DNA of 64,000 nt, taken from assembly GCF_014529625.1 (NCBI RefSeq), contig NZ_CP076039.1, forward strand, positions 2,046,001 through 2,110,000. The letters are read 5' to 3'. Each line of letters opens with the position of its first letter. Within the stretch, counting starts at the first letter, position 1. Made by a program: the position numbers and the translations under genes. Origin of the DNA: Candidatus Pelagisphaera phototrophica (GTDB taxonomy: Bacteria; Verrucomicrobiota; Verrucomicrobiia; Opitutales; Opitutaceae). The notes beneath the pieces were generated by a model. The model was not told where the DNA came from. It made no database searches and worked only from the letters and a program-made list of their open reading frames with translations. This document shows, one piece after another, positions 37,449-47,700 of the stretch.

Positions 37449-38984
37449 ATGAGTCCGTCCTGCACATCAGCCTTCTCTATCCTAATCTTTCTCGCCGGAA
37501 TTCCCGTTCTTTCTGCTGAGAAGCCAAATGTCATTGTCATCATGGCGGATGATATGGGTTACGGAGATGTGTCAGCCTATGGAGCGGATACATTTCGCAC
37601 TCCACACATAGACCAGCTGGCGGCTGAGGGACAGATGTTCACGAGTGGGTACTGTTCTGCGTCGACCTGCACGCCAACCCGTTATTCCTTCCTGACTGGA
37701 ACCTACGCATTCCGGCACCCCAACACCGGTATTGCGCCGCCGAACAGCCCTGCAGTTGTCAAACCGGGAACTGAGACGATCGCTTCCATTTTAAGCACTG
37801 TGGGCTATAAGACTGCCGTTATCGGTAAATGGCATTTAGGCCTCGGGGGTCCGGATGGTCCGGATTGGAATGGTGAACTCAAGCCTGGGCCCAGGGAAAT
37901 TGGATTCGACTACAATTTTCTTCTACCCACAACAAACGACCGTGTTCCTCAGGTTTATGTGGAGAACAGCCGCGTTCTAAATCTAGACCAGAATGATCCT
38001 CTGTGGGTAGGAGACGAGAAACCTAGTCCCGATCACCCGACGGGCATCACGCATCGAGACACGCTCAAAATGGATTGGTCGCACGGGCACAACTCGACGA
38101 TTCACAACGGCATTAGTCGTATTGGTTTCTACACGGGGGGACATGCGGCCCGTTTTCGCGATGAGGATTTGGCCGATGAATGGGTGAAGCAGTCCAACAA
38201 TTGGATCGAGGACAACAAAGACGGACCCTTCTTCCTCTTTTTTGCTTCTCACGACTTACACGTTCCTCGCATCCCCCACGAGAGATTCCAAGGTGTGACA
38301 TCGCTTGGCTACCGGGCTGACTCAATCGTACAATTTGACTGGTGCGTTGGGGAGTTAATGAAAACACTCGATCGCATTGGCATTGCGGAAGATACACTCG
38401 TCGTTTTCTGCTCTGACAATGGACCTGTAATGGATGATGGATACGAAGACTTGGCTCTGGAGAATCTCGGGTCGCATCGAGCAGCTGGCCCGTACACAGG
38501 CGGTAAGTACAGCATCTATGAGGGGGGCACCCGAACGCCCTTCATCACTCGCTGGAAAGGAAAGATCAAGCCGGGTGTCTCCGATGAAATGGTCTCGACG
38601 ATTGATCTCGTGGCCAGTCTCGCCGCTTTGACGGGAGCGAAAATCCCGGATGACGCTGCTCTCGACAGCTATAACGTGATCGATGCGCTTCTTGGGAAGT
38701 CCGGTGCGGAAGGGCGCGACCACCTTGTTCAGCAAGACAACGGCAGGGGTAACAACTATGGCCTGAGAGTCGGCGACTGGAAACTGCAGCGTCACGATTC
38801 GAAAACCGCTCGCAACGTGGTCGTCGAGACGAAGTTGGCGAGTACGAAGGTCAACCAATACCGACTCTACGACCTTTCCAAAGACCCAGAGGAAAAGAAC
38901 GATCTATACCAAAAACGCCCAAGGATTGCCAAGCGATTGACCGAGCAACTCGCAGAAATTATAGATTCGGGACGCAGTCGATAG
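37449..38984 (+). CDS. Secreted sulfatase, arylsulfatase A-like
   Basis: 511 aa. Signal peptide (SILIFLAGIPVLSA) from ATG 37449; the frame opens earlier at 37332 with residues that do not fit. Type I sulfatase motifs: KPNVIVIMADDMGYGD (calcium-binding Asp pair), CTPTRYSFLTG (Cys to formylglycine, CxPxR satisfied), IGKWHLGL, ASHDLHVPRIPH and VVFCSDNGP (metal ligands), GGKYSIYEGGTRTPFITRW. Hydrolyses sulfate esters in the periplasm or outside; substrate unknown. First gene of a five-sulfatase locus. Confidence 0.94.
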   Translation: MSPSCTSAFSILIFLAGIPVLSAEKPNVIVIMADDMGYGDVSAYGADTFRTPHIDQLAAEGQMFTSGYCSASTCTPTRYSFLTGTYAFRHPNTGIAPPNSPAVVKPGTETIASILSTVGYKTAVIGKWHLGLGGPDGPDWNGELKPGPREIGFDYNFLLPTTNDRVPQVYVENSRVLNLDQNDPLWVGDEKPSPDHPTGITHRDTLKMDWSHGHNSTIHNGISRIGFYTGGHAARFRDEDLADEWVKQSNNWIEDNKDGPFFLFFASHDLHVPRIPHERFQGVTSLGYRADSIVQFDWCVGELMKTLDRIGIAEDTLVVFCSDNGPVMDDGYEDLALENLGSHRAAGPYTGGKYSIYEGGTRTPFITRWKGKIKPGVSDEMVSTIDLVASLAALTGAKIPDDAALDSYNVIDALLGKSGAEGRDHLVQQDNGRGNNYGLRVGDWKLQRHDSKTARNVVVETKLASTKVNQYRLYDLSKDPEEKNDLYQKRPRIAKRLTEQLAEIIDSGRSR

Positions 38985-39127
38985 GGGTGGTTAGATACTA
39001 AGAGTAGTGGGCTATCTCCGAGAGCTCATTTATTTTTTCATCCTCAGGGTGGGTGATCGGAGTTCACCCGCATACCGTTTGCACCTTCGCGCTTGCGTCG
39101 GAGGCCAAGTTTTAGCTGAATTATTAA

Positions 39128-40474
39128 ATGCTCAGACCCAAGAGTGACCCACGCCTTTCGAGCTGCTTTCTTATTGGCTTGTTCCTTAGCCTATCGGCGA
39201 GTCTTTACTCTGCGGAGAAGCTTAACGTCATTCTGATCATGGCGGATGATTCGGCCGTCGACAATTACAGCTGCTACGGGAGCGACTTTTTCAGTTCGCC
39301 TCGCATCGACTCACTTGCAGATACTGGGGCTCGCTTCAATTATTGCTATTCCGAGCCGGTTTGCACCTCCAGTCGGGTCAAGATAATGACCGGAAGAGAC
39401 GGAGTGCGCAACTACGTCAACTTTGGTATTCTGGATAAAGGGGAGACGACCTTCGCTGATATGTTGAAGTCAGCCGGCTACGCCACGGCTGTGGCGGGCA
39501 AGTGGCAGTTGCATGCGGAACCGAATGGATCGCTGCCGGAAGACTGCGGATTCGATAGCTACTGTCTCTGGAATTTTCCAGGCACGACGCTCGACCGCTA
39601 TTGGAATCCGAGCCTCAATCAGAACGGTAAGATTCTCGAGACAACCGAAGAGGATTACGGGCCTGATATCGTATCCGATTTCATAGTGGACTTTATTGAA
39701 ACCAATCAGGATCGACCGTTTTTCGCTTACTATCCCATGATTCTGGTCCATAATCCTTTTCCGGAAACGCCCGATAGCCAACCCACTACGGCAGAAGAAG
39801 CGAAGTTTTCAAAAGGTCTCAAGAACTACCGGGATATGATCGCCTATGCGGACAAAATGGTAGGCAAGCTGGTTGACACGGTTGATCGACTGGGATTGCG
39901 TGAGAAAACGGTATTCATCTTCACCGCAGACAACGGGACGAACCGTACACTCAGCTATCCTTTTAGGGGTTCTGAGCGGACAGGGGAGAAGGCCTTCGCC
40001 ACCGAAGGCGGGTATCATGTGCCGCTCGTTGTCAATTGCCCCACCGTTGTTCCGGCGGGAATTGTCTCGAACGACTTAGTCGATTTTTCCGATGTTCTTC
40101 CTACCTTGGCAGAGCTAAGTGGTGCTGAATTACCAGACGTCGCATTGGATGGTCAAAGCTTCTGGCCGCAATCCCTTGGAAAGGCAGGCAATCCGCGGCA
40201 GTGGATCACTCAGTACTACTATCCCAAATACAAGCCGGCCGCAGAAAAGCATGGTCAAGGAGTCCGTAATCGCGAAATCATCTGGTCGCAAAATCAGTAC
40301 TATAAACTCTACCAAGACGGTTCTTTCTATGCGGTTGCGGATCGACACGAGGTAGACTCGATTAAGCTAGGAGAAGCGACCGCGTTTGCCGAGAAAACAA
40401 GGAAGATGCTGCAAAAAGCCATTAAATCCGTACCTCAAACGGGGCAAATGCTCAACGCGGAGGCGGGTCCCTGA
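39128..40474 (+). CDS. Secreted sulfatase with non-standard signature CTSSR
   Basis: 448 aa, signal peptide ending SLYSA. Type I sulfatase layout: LNVILIMADDSAVDNYSCYG, AVAGKWQLHA, YPMILVHNPFP and FIFTADNGTNRT. The modification motif reads Cys-Thr-Ser-Ser-Arg (39362-39376) where formylglycine-generating enzymes want Cys-x-Pro/Ala-x-Arg. The sulfatase at 42281 is a close paralogue (shared WNPSLxQNGxIL, AVAGKWQL, YPMIL-HNPFP) and has CTPSR, so this gene has lost the Pro, by a single C to T change. It may be poorly matured or inactive, or serve another function. Confidence 0.92.
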   Translation: MLRPKSDPRLSSCFLIGLFLSLSASLYSAEKLNVILIMADDSAVDNYSCYGSDFFSSPRIDSLADTGARFNYCYSEPVCTSSRVKIMTGRDGVRNYVNFGILDKGETTFADMLKSAGYATAVAGKWQLHAEPNGSLPEDCGFDSYCLWNFPGTTLDRYWNPSLNQNGKILETTEEDYGPDIVSDFIVDFIETNQDRPFFAYYPMILVHNPFPETPDSQPTTAEEAKFSKGLKNYRDMIAYADKMVGKLVDTVDRLGLREKTVFIFTADNGTNRTLSYPFRGSERTGEKAFATEGGYHVPLVVNCPTVVPAGIVSNDLVDFSDVLPTLAELSGAELPDVALDGQSFWPQSLGKAGNPRQWITQYYYPKYKPAAEKHGQGVRNREIIWSQNQYYKLYQDGSFYAVADRHEVDSIKLGEATAFAEKTRKMLQKAIKSVPQTGQMLNAEAGP

Positions 40475-40506
40475 CATAATGATTCTGACCTATAGATTCA
40501 ACTACA

Positions 40507-40567
40507 GCAGAATAGGCATTTTGCTTGTTACTCTCATTTAATAATAGGCAGGATGCCTGTTCTGCTT
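40507..40567 (+). other. Long-arm hairpin between two sulfatase genes
   Basis: 14-bp arms (40507-40520 and 40554-40567, AGCAGAATAGGCAT against ATGCCTGTTCTGCT, one G-T pair) around a 33-base loop, ending 15 bases before the next start codon. Possible leader structure or mRNA-processing site; the T stretch after it is too short for a terminator. Confidence 0.5.
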
Positions 40568-40582
40568 TAACATACCATTCAA

Positions 40583-42013
40583 GTGATTAGATCCTTAAGT
40601 TTTTTAAACCGTCGAACGCGAACAATTACCCCGTTCTTTTTCCTTATCGGTATAATGTATCCATTATTTGGTGTAGAAAAAATCGAGAACGTTGTATTTA
40701 TAATATCAGACGACTTGAAGGCCAGCGTTTTGGGTAGCTATGGAGATGAGATTTGCCACACGCCGAATATTGACCGCTTGGCAGAGGAGGGCGTGGTATT
40801 CGATCGGGTTTATTGTCAGGGGACATCTTGCGGGCCGTCGCGTCAGTCCTTTATGCACAGTCGCTATCAGGGCGCCGCGAAGGTGAATTTGGGAAAGCAC
40901 TTTATCGACAATGGGGTTTTCAGTGCCCGCATTGGAAAGATTTACCACATGAAAGTTCCAGGCGACATCATCGCGGGCACCGATGGACTGGATGTCGAAA
41001 GTACTTGGAACGAACGTTACAATTCCCCCGGTCTGGAAGCGCACACACCGGGAGATTATGCGTGTCTCAATCTTGACATATTCACTACCGATCTCGCCGG
41101 TCGCTACTCTACGGCAATGCCGCATCGCTGGTTTGTGACTGTCAGCTATGACGGGGATGGCTCGGACCAACCCGACTACAAGACCGCAAGCAAGACCATT
41201 GAGGTAATACGTCAGCGCAAGGACGAGCCATTCTTCATCGCCACTGGTTTTGTTCGTCCCCACTATCCCATGGTGGCTCCTAAGCGATACTTCGACATGT
41301 ACCCAATCGAAGACATTACGTTACCCTATGTTCCCGATGACGACCACGACGACATCCCGCCGCTCGGTTTTCCTAAAGTCGTTTCCACCAAAGATCCGAT
41401 CGGCAAATATCCGGACAATCAGAAGCGCATGTGGGCGGGTTACTACGCGACCGTCACCTACATGGACGAACAAGTCGGAAGAATTCTAGATGAGCTCGAT
41501 CGGCAGGGCTTGCGAGACAAGACCGCCGTCGTATTCACCAGCGATCATGGGTACCATTTGGGAGAACATCATTTCTGGCAGAAAAGCAACCTTCACGAAG
41601 ATGCGCTTCGAGTGCCGTTGATCATATCGAGTCCTGGAGTAAAGTCGGGGCGATCGACCGCAATCACAGAACTGATGGATATCTATCCAACCCTTTCGGA
41701 GCTAGCCGGATTTGAGGATCCCGAAAGCGTGCAGGGTAAGAGCCTCGTTCCCGTACTGCAGGATAACTCAGCCCGTGTAAGGGAGGCCGCGCTTACCATC
41801 GATCGATCTGGTTATGCCCTGCGGTCTGAGCGTTGGTCCTATATTCGCTACAACGACGATACTGAGGAATTGTATGACATGCAGTCGGACCCGGGCCAAC
41901 TCACAAATCTCGCGATCAATCCTGAGCGTGAAGACGAATTGAAAACATGGCGCTCAAAACTGGATTCTAGGCTGAAGGGTGCCGGTATCACACGAAAGTT
42001 AAAGAAAGGCTAG
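40583..42013 (+). CDS. Secreted sulfatase, iduronate-2-sulfatase-like
   Basis: 476 aa from GTG 40583, with a signal-like hydrophobic stretch TITPFFFLIGIMYPLFG. Motifs: VVFIISDDLKASVLGSYGDE, CGPSRQSFMHSR (CxPxR type, with the Gly typical of iduronate-2-sulfatase relatives), GFVRPHYPMVAPKRYFDMYP, VVFTSDHGYHLGEHHFWQKS and RVPLIISSPG. The SDHG-YHLGEH-W pattern marks the same branch (S1_7-like). It differs clearly from the neighbouring sulfatases, so the locus probably attacks more than one sulfate position. Confidence 0.92.
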   Translation: MIRSLSFLNRRTRTITPFFFLIGIMYPLFGVEKIENVVFIISDDLKASVLGSYGDEICHTPNIDRLAEEGVVFDRVYCQGTSCGPSRQSFMHSRYQGAAKVNLGKHFIDNGVFSARIGKIYHMKVPGDIIAGTDGLDVESTWNERYNSPGLEAHTPGDYACLNLDIFTTDLAGRYSTAMPHRWFVTVSYDGDGSDQPDYKTASKTIEVIRQRKDEPFFIATGFVRPHYPMVAPKRYFDMYPIEDITLPYVPDDDHDDIPPLGFPKVVSTKDPIGKYPDNQKRMWAGYYATVTYMDEQVGRILDELDRQGLRDKTAVVFTSDHGYHLGEHHFWQKSNLHEDALRVPLIISSPGVKSGRSTAITELMDIYPTLSELAGFEDPESVQGKSLVPVLQDNSARVREAALTIDRSGYALRSERWSYIRYNDDTEELYDMQSDPGQLTNLAINPEREDELKTWRSKLDSRLKGAGITRKLKKG

Positions 42014-42033
42014 TGTCCTCCGTGGTTAAAGCT

Positions 42034-42086
42034 GTAGGAGCGGTTTTACACCGCGATAAAAAGGAATCGCGGAATAAACCCGCTCC
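42034..42086. repeat. REP-like double palindrome
   Basis: GTAGGAGCGG at the left with nested arms GGAGCGG/CCGCTCC (42037-42043, 42080-42086) and CCGCGAT/ATCGCGG (42051-42057, 42066-42072). The GTAGGAGCGG...CCGCGA form is that of REP elements moved by RAYT (TnpA-REP) transposases. It lies just after a sulfatase stop, as REPs often do. Only one copy is in this window. Confidence 0.65.
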
Positions 42087-42280
42087 AAAGAGTTGCGGCC
42101 TTATTCGCAGATTACCCGTAGGTAAAGTACTTGTATGCAAGACAATGAGCTTTTCGAATGGAGCTATGCCGTAATGAAAAGGAATAGGGACAAATCGGAA
42201 AAATAATAATGTGAATTTGACGGTGGTAACGGGGGGCATATTATGAAAAAGCTTGGTCATTAAGTCAAAATTTAGGATAA

Positions 42281-43609
42281 ATGAAATTATACATCGTGAT
42301 CAGTTCCGCATTTCTGGCGTTTCTAAACCTAGCCATCGCAAGCGACTCTCCGCCCAATATTCTTCTGATTATGGCAGACGATGTTGGATACGAGTGTTTC
42401 AGTAGCTACGGAAGCAAAGAGTATTCAACTCCTCGGCTGGATGCCTTAGCAGCAGAAGGAATACGGTTTGAGAACTGTCATTCCACTCCCTTGTGCACTC
42501 CCAGTCGGGTCAATTTGATGTCTGGCAAATCAAACGTATTCAATTACTTCGATTTTGGAGTCTATCCAAAGGGTGAGCCGACCTTTGCTAATCATTTCAA
42601 AAATCAGGGTTACGCAACCGCCGTAGCCGGCAAGTGGCAGCTCCTCCTAGATGACAAGGGCATTTCTCCCCAGGAAGCGGGTTTCGACTCTTATCTTTTA
42701 TGGAACACCCCCAACACAGAACGAGCCCGATATTGGAATCCCTCCTTGGAGCAAAATGGAGAGATTCTCGATTTGCCGGAAGGAGCTTACGGTCCTGACA
42801 TTTGTGCGAGCTTCCTCGAAGATTTTATCGAAGAGCAAGCCGGTTCGAATACGCCGTTTCTCGCTTATTACCCTATGATCCTGCCGCATAATCCCTTTCC
42901 ACCGGCTCCCAATAGTAGCGACCTAAACAGCAAGGACGATAAGGCCAACTTCATCGACATGGTTAACTACCTGGATTCCCTGGTGGGTCGTTTGGTTGAT
43001 GCGCTTGAGGAATCTGGAGTAATGGAGAACACGCTAGTGATATTTACGAGCGACAATGGAACGAATGCGGATCTAACGTCGATCTTCGATGGAGCTCCAC
43101 TCCAAGGCGGTAAAGGGTACACTAAAGATCATGGCACCCACGTTCCGCTCATTGTAAATTGGCCCGGAAGGATTCCTGGAAATCAAGTAAGCGATAACTT
43201 GATCGCATTTTCCGATTTTTTCCCTACCATAGTTGATGCGGCCGGAATGGCGCCAAAGAAAATTTCCGATGGAGATGGAATCAGTTTCTGGCCCCATTGT
43301 CTTGGCCAAGAGGGGACTGAGAGAAAGTGGGTTTATGGATACTATTTCCCACGACCCTACGCGGAAAGCTTCGACAATAAATATCATCATTGGGAAGTGC
43401 GCTACGCACGGGACAAACGATACAAACTGTACGGCAACGGGGACCTTTACGATACGCAGGAAGACGTTCTTGAAAAGAGAGTGCTTGATCCGGAAAGATC
43501 CAGTCGTGCCGCCAAACGAGCCCGTAAGTCACTTCAAGCCATCTTGGATTCATATCCGGATCAGGGGAGGGGAGTCGACTACTCACGAGTGGTCGGTGAA
43601 CGTCGGTAG
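42281..43609 (+). CDS. Secreted sulfatase (paralogue of the 39128 gene)
   Basis: 442 aa with signal peptide (VISSAFLAFLNLAIA). Motifs: PNILLIMADDVGYECFSSYG, CTPSRVNLMSG (intact CxPxR), AVAGKWQLLL, YYPMILPHNPFPPA, VIFTSDNGTNAD and GTHVPLIVNWPG. The start has AGGAT close before it. It is the intact relative of the CTSSR sulfatase two genes upstream and provides the reference for what that gene has lost. Confidence 0.94.
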   Translation: MKLYIVISSAFLAFLNLAIASDSPPNILLIMADDVGYECFSSYGSKEYSTPRLDALAAEGIRFENCHSTPLCTPSRVNLMSGKSNVFNYFDFGVYPKGEPTFANHFKNQGYATAVAGKWQLLLDDKGISPQEAGFDSYLLWNTPNTERARYWNPSLEQNGEILDLPEGAYGPDICASFLEDFIEEQAGSNTPFLAYYPMILPHNPFPPAPNSSDLNSKDDKANFIDMVNYLDSLVGRLVDALEESGVMENTLVIFTSDNGTNADLTSIFDGAPLQGGKGYTKDHGTHVPLIVNWPGRIPGNQVSDNLIAFSDFFPTIVDAAGMAPKKISDGDGISFWPHCLGQEGTERKWVYGYYFPRPYAESFDNKYHHWEVRYARDKRYKLYGNGDLYDTQEDVLEKRVLDPERSSRAAKRARKSLQAILDSYPDQGRGVDYSRVVGERR

Positions 43610-43722
43610 GGCGAGAGCGTCCCACCTTCCTTTTGCACATCCGACAGGCAATTTTGATTGCATTATCGCGACATTGTCGTAAATGTACAATTCGATTATC
43701 GTATTCCTACTATCCCAAATTA

Positions 43723-43744
43723 CGGGAACCGACTATGGTTCCCG
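43723..43744. promoter_or_regulatory. Perfect 8-bp dyad upstream of the PAS-AraC gene
   Basis: CGGGAACC-6-GGTTCCCG, 77 bases before the AraC-type start codon and 113 bases after the sulfatase stop. A T-rich stretch begins only 12 bases later, so an operator or a weak terminator are both possible. Confidence 0.45.
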
Positions 43745-43820
43745 CAAGCTAAACGTTTTGTTTTTTGGATTTATTAAATTGGCGTCCCTTTAAGCGAATC
43801 GTGCTCACCTTGATCCCTTC

Positions 43821-44573
43821 ATGATAACTTCTGCCCCCCAAAAATCGTTCAAGGATTTCCTTAAGGACGTCGACCCCGTACGGCGCGGGCTGGGGCTCTA
43901 CGACCATCTTTCGGATATCTGCTACTTTGTGAAGGACCAGACAGGGCGTTTTGTTCTAGCCAATGAGGCATTGGTTCTCCTTCTTGGGTGTTCCCGCGTG
44001 TCGGAAGTTCTGGGCAAGACCGATTTCGATTTGGTGCCCCGATATCTCGCGGACAACTACTTCAAAGATGATCAACAAGTGCTCTTTTATGGGCAGGAAG
44101 TAGTCAACAAGGTCGAGTTGGTGACGCATAACGACTTGTCGGTCTACTGGTACACCACGACCAAGGTACCGATTTACTCGAAAGACGGTTCCATCATCGG
44201 CCTGGAAGGAGTTACACGGGAATTTAAGGCGGCAAGCAGTGCCTTGGGTCCGTACCCAGAACTTTTTAAGGTCATAGATTTTGTCGAGAAAAACTATTCC
44301 AAGAAGGTCAGTGTTGCCGACTTGGCGAAGCGAGCGAATTTATCGGTGAGAACGTTTGAAAGGCAATTCAAACGTCGTTTTAACCTGAGCCCGATCGCCT
44401 ACCTGAAAAAAGTCCGAATCAATGCCGCCTGCTGTGAGTTGATCCATGGCAACCACACCATTGCCCAGATAGCCCAGGACTGTGGATTTTGCGACCAGAG
44501 CTATCTGACCAAGGAATTCGCCCGCTTAATGCGAATCACTCCGCAAGCTTATCGAGACGCCCATGCCCTCTAG
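43821..44573 (+). CDS. PAS-AraC transcriptional regulator
   Basis: 250 aa. A single PAS sensor domain at about residues 20-140 (FVKDQTGRFVLANEALVLLL, VLGKTDFDLVP, GSIIGLEGVTREF) is followed by a two-motif AraC DNA-binding domain at about 150-250 (VSVADLAKRANLSVRTFERQ, FKRRFNLSPIAYLKKVRINA, HTIAQIAQDCGFCDQSYLTK). There is no signal peptide or membrane segment. It sits in the centre of the sulfatase locus and probably controls it in response to a small ligand or redox signal. Confidence 0.92.
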   Translation: MITSAPQKSFKDFLKDVDPVRRGLGLYDHLSDICYFVKDQTGRFVLANEALVLLLGCSRVSEVLGKTDFDLVPRYLADNYFKDDQQVLFYGQEVVNKVELVTHNDLSVYWYTTTKVPIYSKDGSIIGLEGVTREFKAASSALGPYPELFKVIDFVEKNYSKKVSVADLAKRANLSVRTFERQFKRRFNLSPIAYLKKVRINAACCELIHGNHTIAQIAQDCGFCDQSYLTKEFARLMRITPQAYRDAHAL

Positions 44574-44771
44574 CATATGCCCTCCAACTCGGCCCATTAT
44601 CATGGCTAAAACTTCTTTATGCTTCTAGTTTGCTACGCACCCTTACCGAAACATAAATCGTTATCTCCAAAAAACCGATTCTTTCTCAAACCAATCAAAA
44701 AGAAGTAAGAACCTTTGCTCGGTTTTCAAATTTTCCATTCAATCAATCATTTATTGAAATCAATACAAACT

Positions 44772-47700
44772 ATGCTGCCTAGAATCATCTTATCAGTTTT
44801 TGTTGGCCTTCTCAGTTGGAATGCATCGGCAACCTCATTGCCTCTCGATGTCGAAGAGGGCGAACGCATCGTCATCATTGGAAACGGGCTAGGTGAGCGC
44901 ATGCTCTACTTTCCTCATTTCGAAACGGACCTGCATCGCCAGTTCCCCAACAAGGCGCTTATCGTTCGCAATCTCAGCAAACCGGGTGATACGCCTGGCT
45001 TCCGACCTCATCCTTCGCGGGAAACACAGTGGGCGTTTCCAGGCGCGGAGAAGTTTCACCCCGGGCGCCAGACTCACTTGGGGATTGGTCATCATCCTTC
45101 TCCCGACGAGTGGCTGAAAGAATTGAAAGCCGATACCATAATCGCATTTTTTGGCTACAACGAATCCTTCGATGGACTCGACAAGGTTGAGAACTTTCAC
45201 GACGAGCTAGATGCGTTTGTACTGCACTCCTTGAAGCAGAAATACAATGGGCAGTCAGCACCGCAACTTGTGCTCGTATCTCCCATTGCATTCGAGGATC
45301 TCTCAGCCAAACAGGATCTACCAGACGGCAAAGCAGAAAATATCCACCTCGCTGCCTATGCGGATGCGGTTAAGCGTGTGGCTGAAGCGCGAAATGTTGG
45401 TTTTATCGATTTGTTCAATCCAACGTTGAAACTTTATACAAAAGAGAGGAACCCACAAACGATAAACGGTTTTGCGCTCAATGACGAAGGCTACCGCAAT
45501 CTCTCAAAGACTCTCATCGGCTCGCTCTATGGGGAGTTCAAACCTCAGGAAATGGTCTCCCGCGATGCGATGTATGCAGCGGTGGAGGACAAGAATTGGT
45601 ACTGGAACAACGATTACCAAATTCTGAATGGTGTTCACGTCTACGGACGCCGCTACAAGCCCTACGGCAATGTAAACTATCCAGAAGAGATCGAGAAGAT
45701 CCGACAAATGACTGAATTGCGTGACGGAAAGATTCACGATATCGCCTTGGGCACTCCGGCCAGCAAGTCTGTTGACGATAACGCAACCCGTCCGCTTACC
45801 GAAGTTAAGACGAACTACAATCGGCCGATCGAGTTTCTCGATGTAGACAAAGCAATCGATCAGTTCACCCTTCCAGAAGGCTACAAAATCGACTTGTTCG
45901 CCTCGGAAGCAGAATTTCCTGATCTTCGCAATCCCGTCCAGATGACCTTCGATAATCAAGGTCGCCTCTGGGTCGCAGTCATTCCGTCATACCCTCACTA
46001 CCGACCAGGGGGCGAACTGCCCAACGACAAGCTTCTTATATTTGAGGATACCAACAATGACGGTCGAGCAGACGTACAGAAGGTCTTTGCAGACGGGCTA
46101 CATATGCCAATCGGTTTCGAACTCGCTCCCGAAGGCGTTTACGTGGCGACCCAGCCCAACCTTTCTCTTCTGGTGGATGACAATGGAGACGACCGTGCCG
46201 ATCGTATGGAGATTCTCGTGCATGGATTCGATTCCCACGACACCCACCATTCGATATCCGCCTTTCTAGCTGATGCCTCCGGTGGAATCTACATGAACGA
46301 AGGGCGATTCCTTCACTCGGCAGTCGAAACGCCTTACGGCCCAGAGTACATGACGGATGGCGGTTTGTGGCGTTTCGATCCGAAGAACTGGAAACTCGAG
46401 CGTTTCATGCAGGTAGACGTATCCAATCCTTGGGGTGTTGCTATCGACGATTTCGGCCAAACCTTTCTCTCTGACGCTTCAGGAGGAGCCAATTGGTGGT
46501 CTTTGCCATTGTCCGCGAAAATCCCACACGGACAGGAAATCGAAAAACTGGCTCAATTTACGACTCACCGTGTGCGCCCCACTTCGGGAACCGAATTCGT
46601 TTCTTCGCGACACTTTCCGGAAGACACTCAGGGAGACTTTCTTATCAACAACACGATCGGCTTCTTGGGCACGAAGCACCACAGTATCGTAGAAGATGGC
46701 GCGGGATTCACGGGTGAGCTGAAGCAGGATTTAATTATGTCGACCGATTCGAATTTCCGACCGGTAGATATGGAGTTCGCCCCCGATGGATCTCTCTATA
46801 TTGTTGACTGGCACAACCCGCTAATTGGGCATATGCAACACAGTGCTCGCGATCCTAATCGCGACTCCGATCACGGTAGAATCTACAGGGTTACCTATCC
46901 ATCACGACCCCTTGTAACACCCGTGAAGGTGGCCGGTGCTTCGATTAACCAACTGCTCGAAAATCTGAAAGAACACGAATATCGCACTCGTTATCGGACT
47001 CGTCGTGAGCTTAGAGGACATCCTGCGAATAAGGTGATTCCATCTGTTAAGAAATGGGTGCGAGGACTGGATAAGCGCGATTCGATATATGGCCGCAATC
47101 TTCTGGAGGCACTTTGGGCAACCTGGGGTCAAAACCAAGTAGATCAGGGGATTCTTGAGCTCTGTCTCAATCATGAGGATCACAAGGTTAGGTCTGGAGC
47201 GGTTCGTGTTTTGCGCTACATTTACCATCAGATTCCCGACAGTCATGATCTTTTTATGAAAGCCGCTTTAGATGAGCATCCTCGTGTTCGTTTGGAAGCG
47301 ATTGTTGCGGCTTCTTGGCAGGACAACGAGGAAGGGGCGGAAATCGCTTTGGAAGGTCTCAAGAAACCCGTAACCAAATGGATGGGACGGGCCTACGAAG
47401 CCGTCTTTACCACTCTCGAAGATGATGCCAAGGTCCTCAATGAGTCGGGAAAACTAAATCTCGCGGGCAACCATTCTGCCAAGGAATTTCTAGCAGGGAA
47501 TTTTGAATTCTACGACCGGAAGCAAGGCGAAGTGAGGGTTGAGCAGATCAATCTTTCAAAGGATGACCTTGAGCTCTACCGACTGGGCGAAGAGGTCTAT
47601 CGTCGAGACGCCCACTGCAAGACTTGTCATGCTGCCGATGGTAAAGGGACGATCCCTAACATATACCCGCCGTTGAACGCGAACGAGTGGGTCATGGGCG

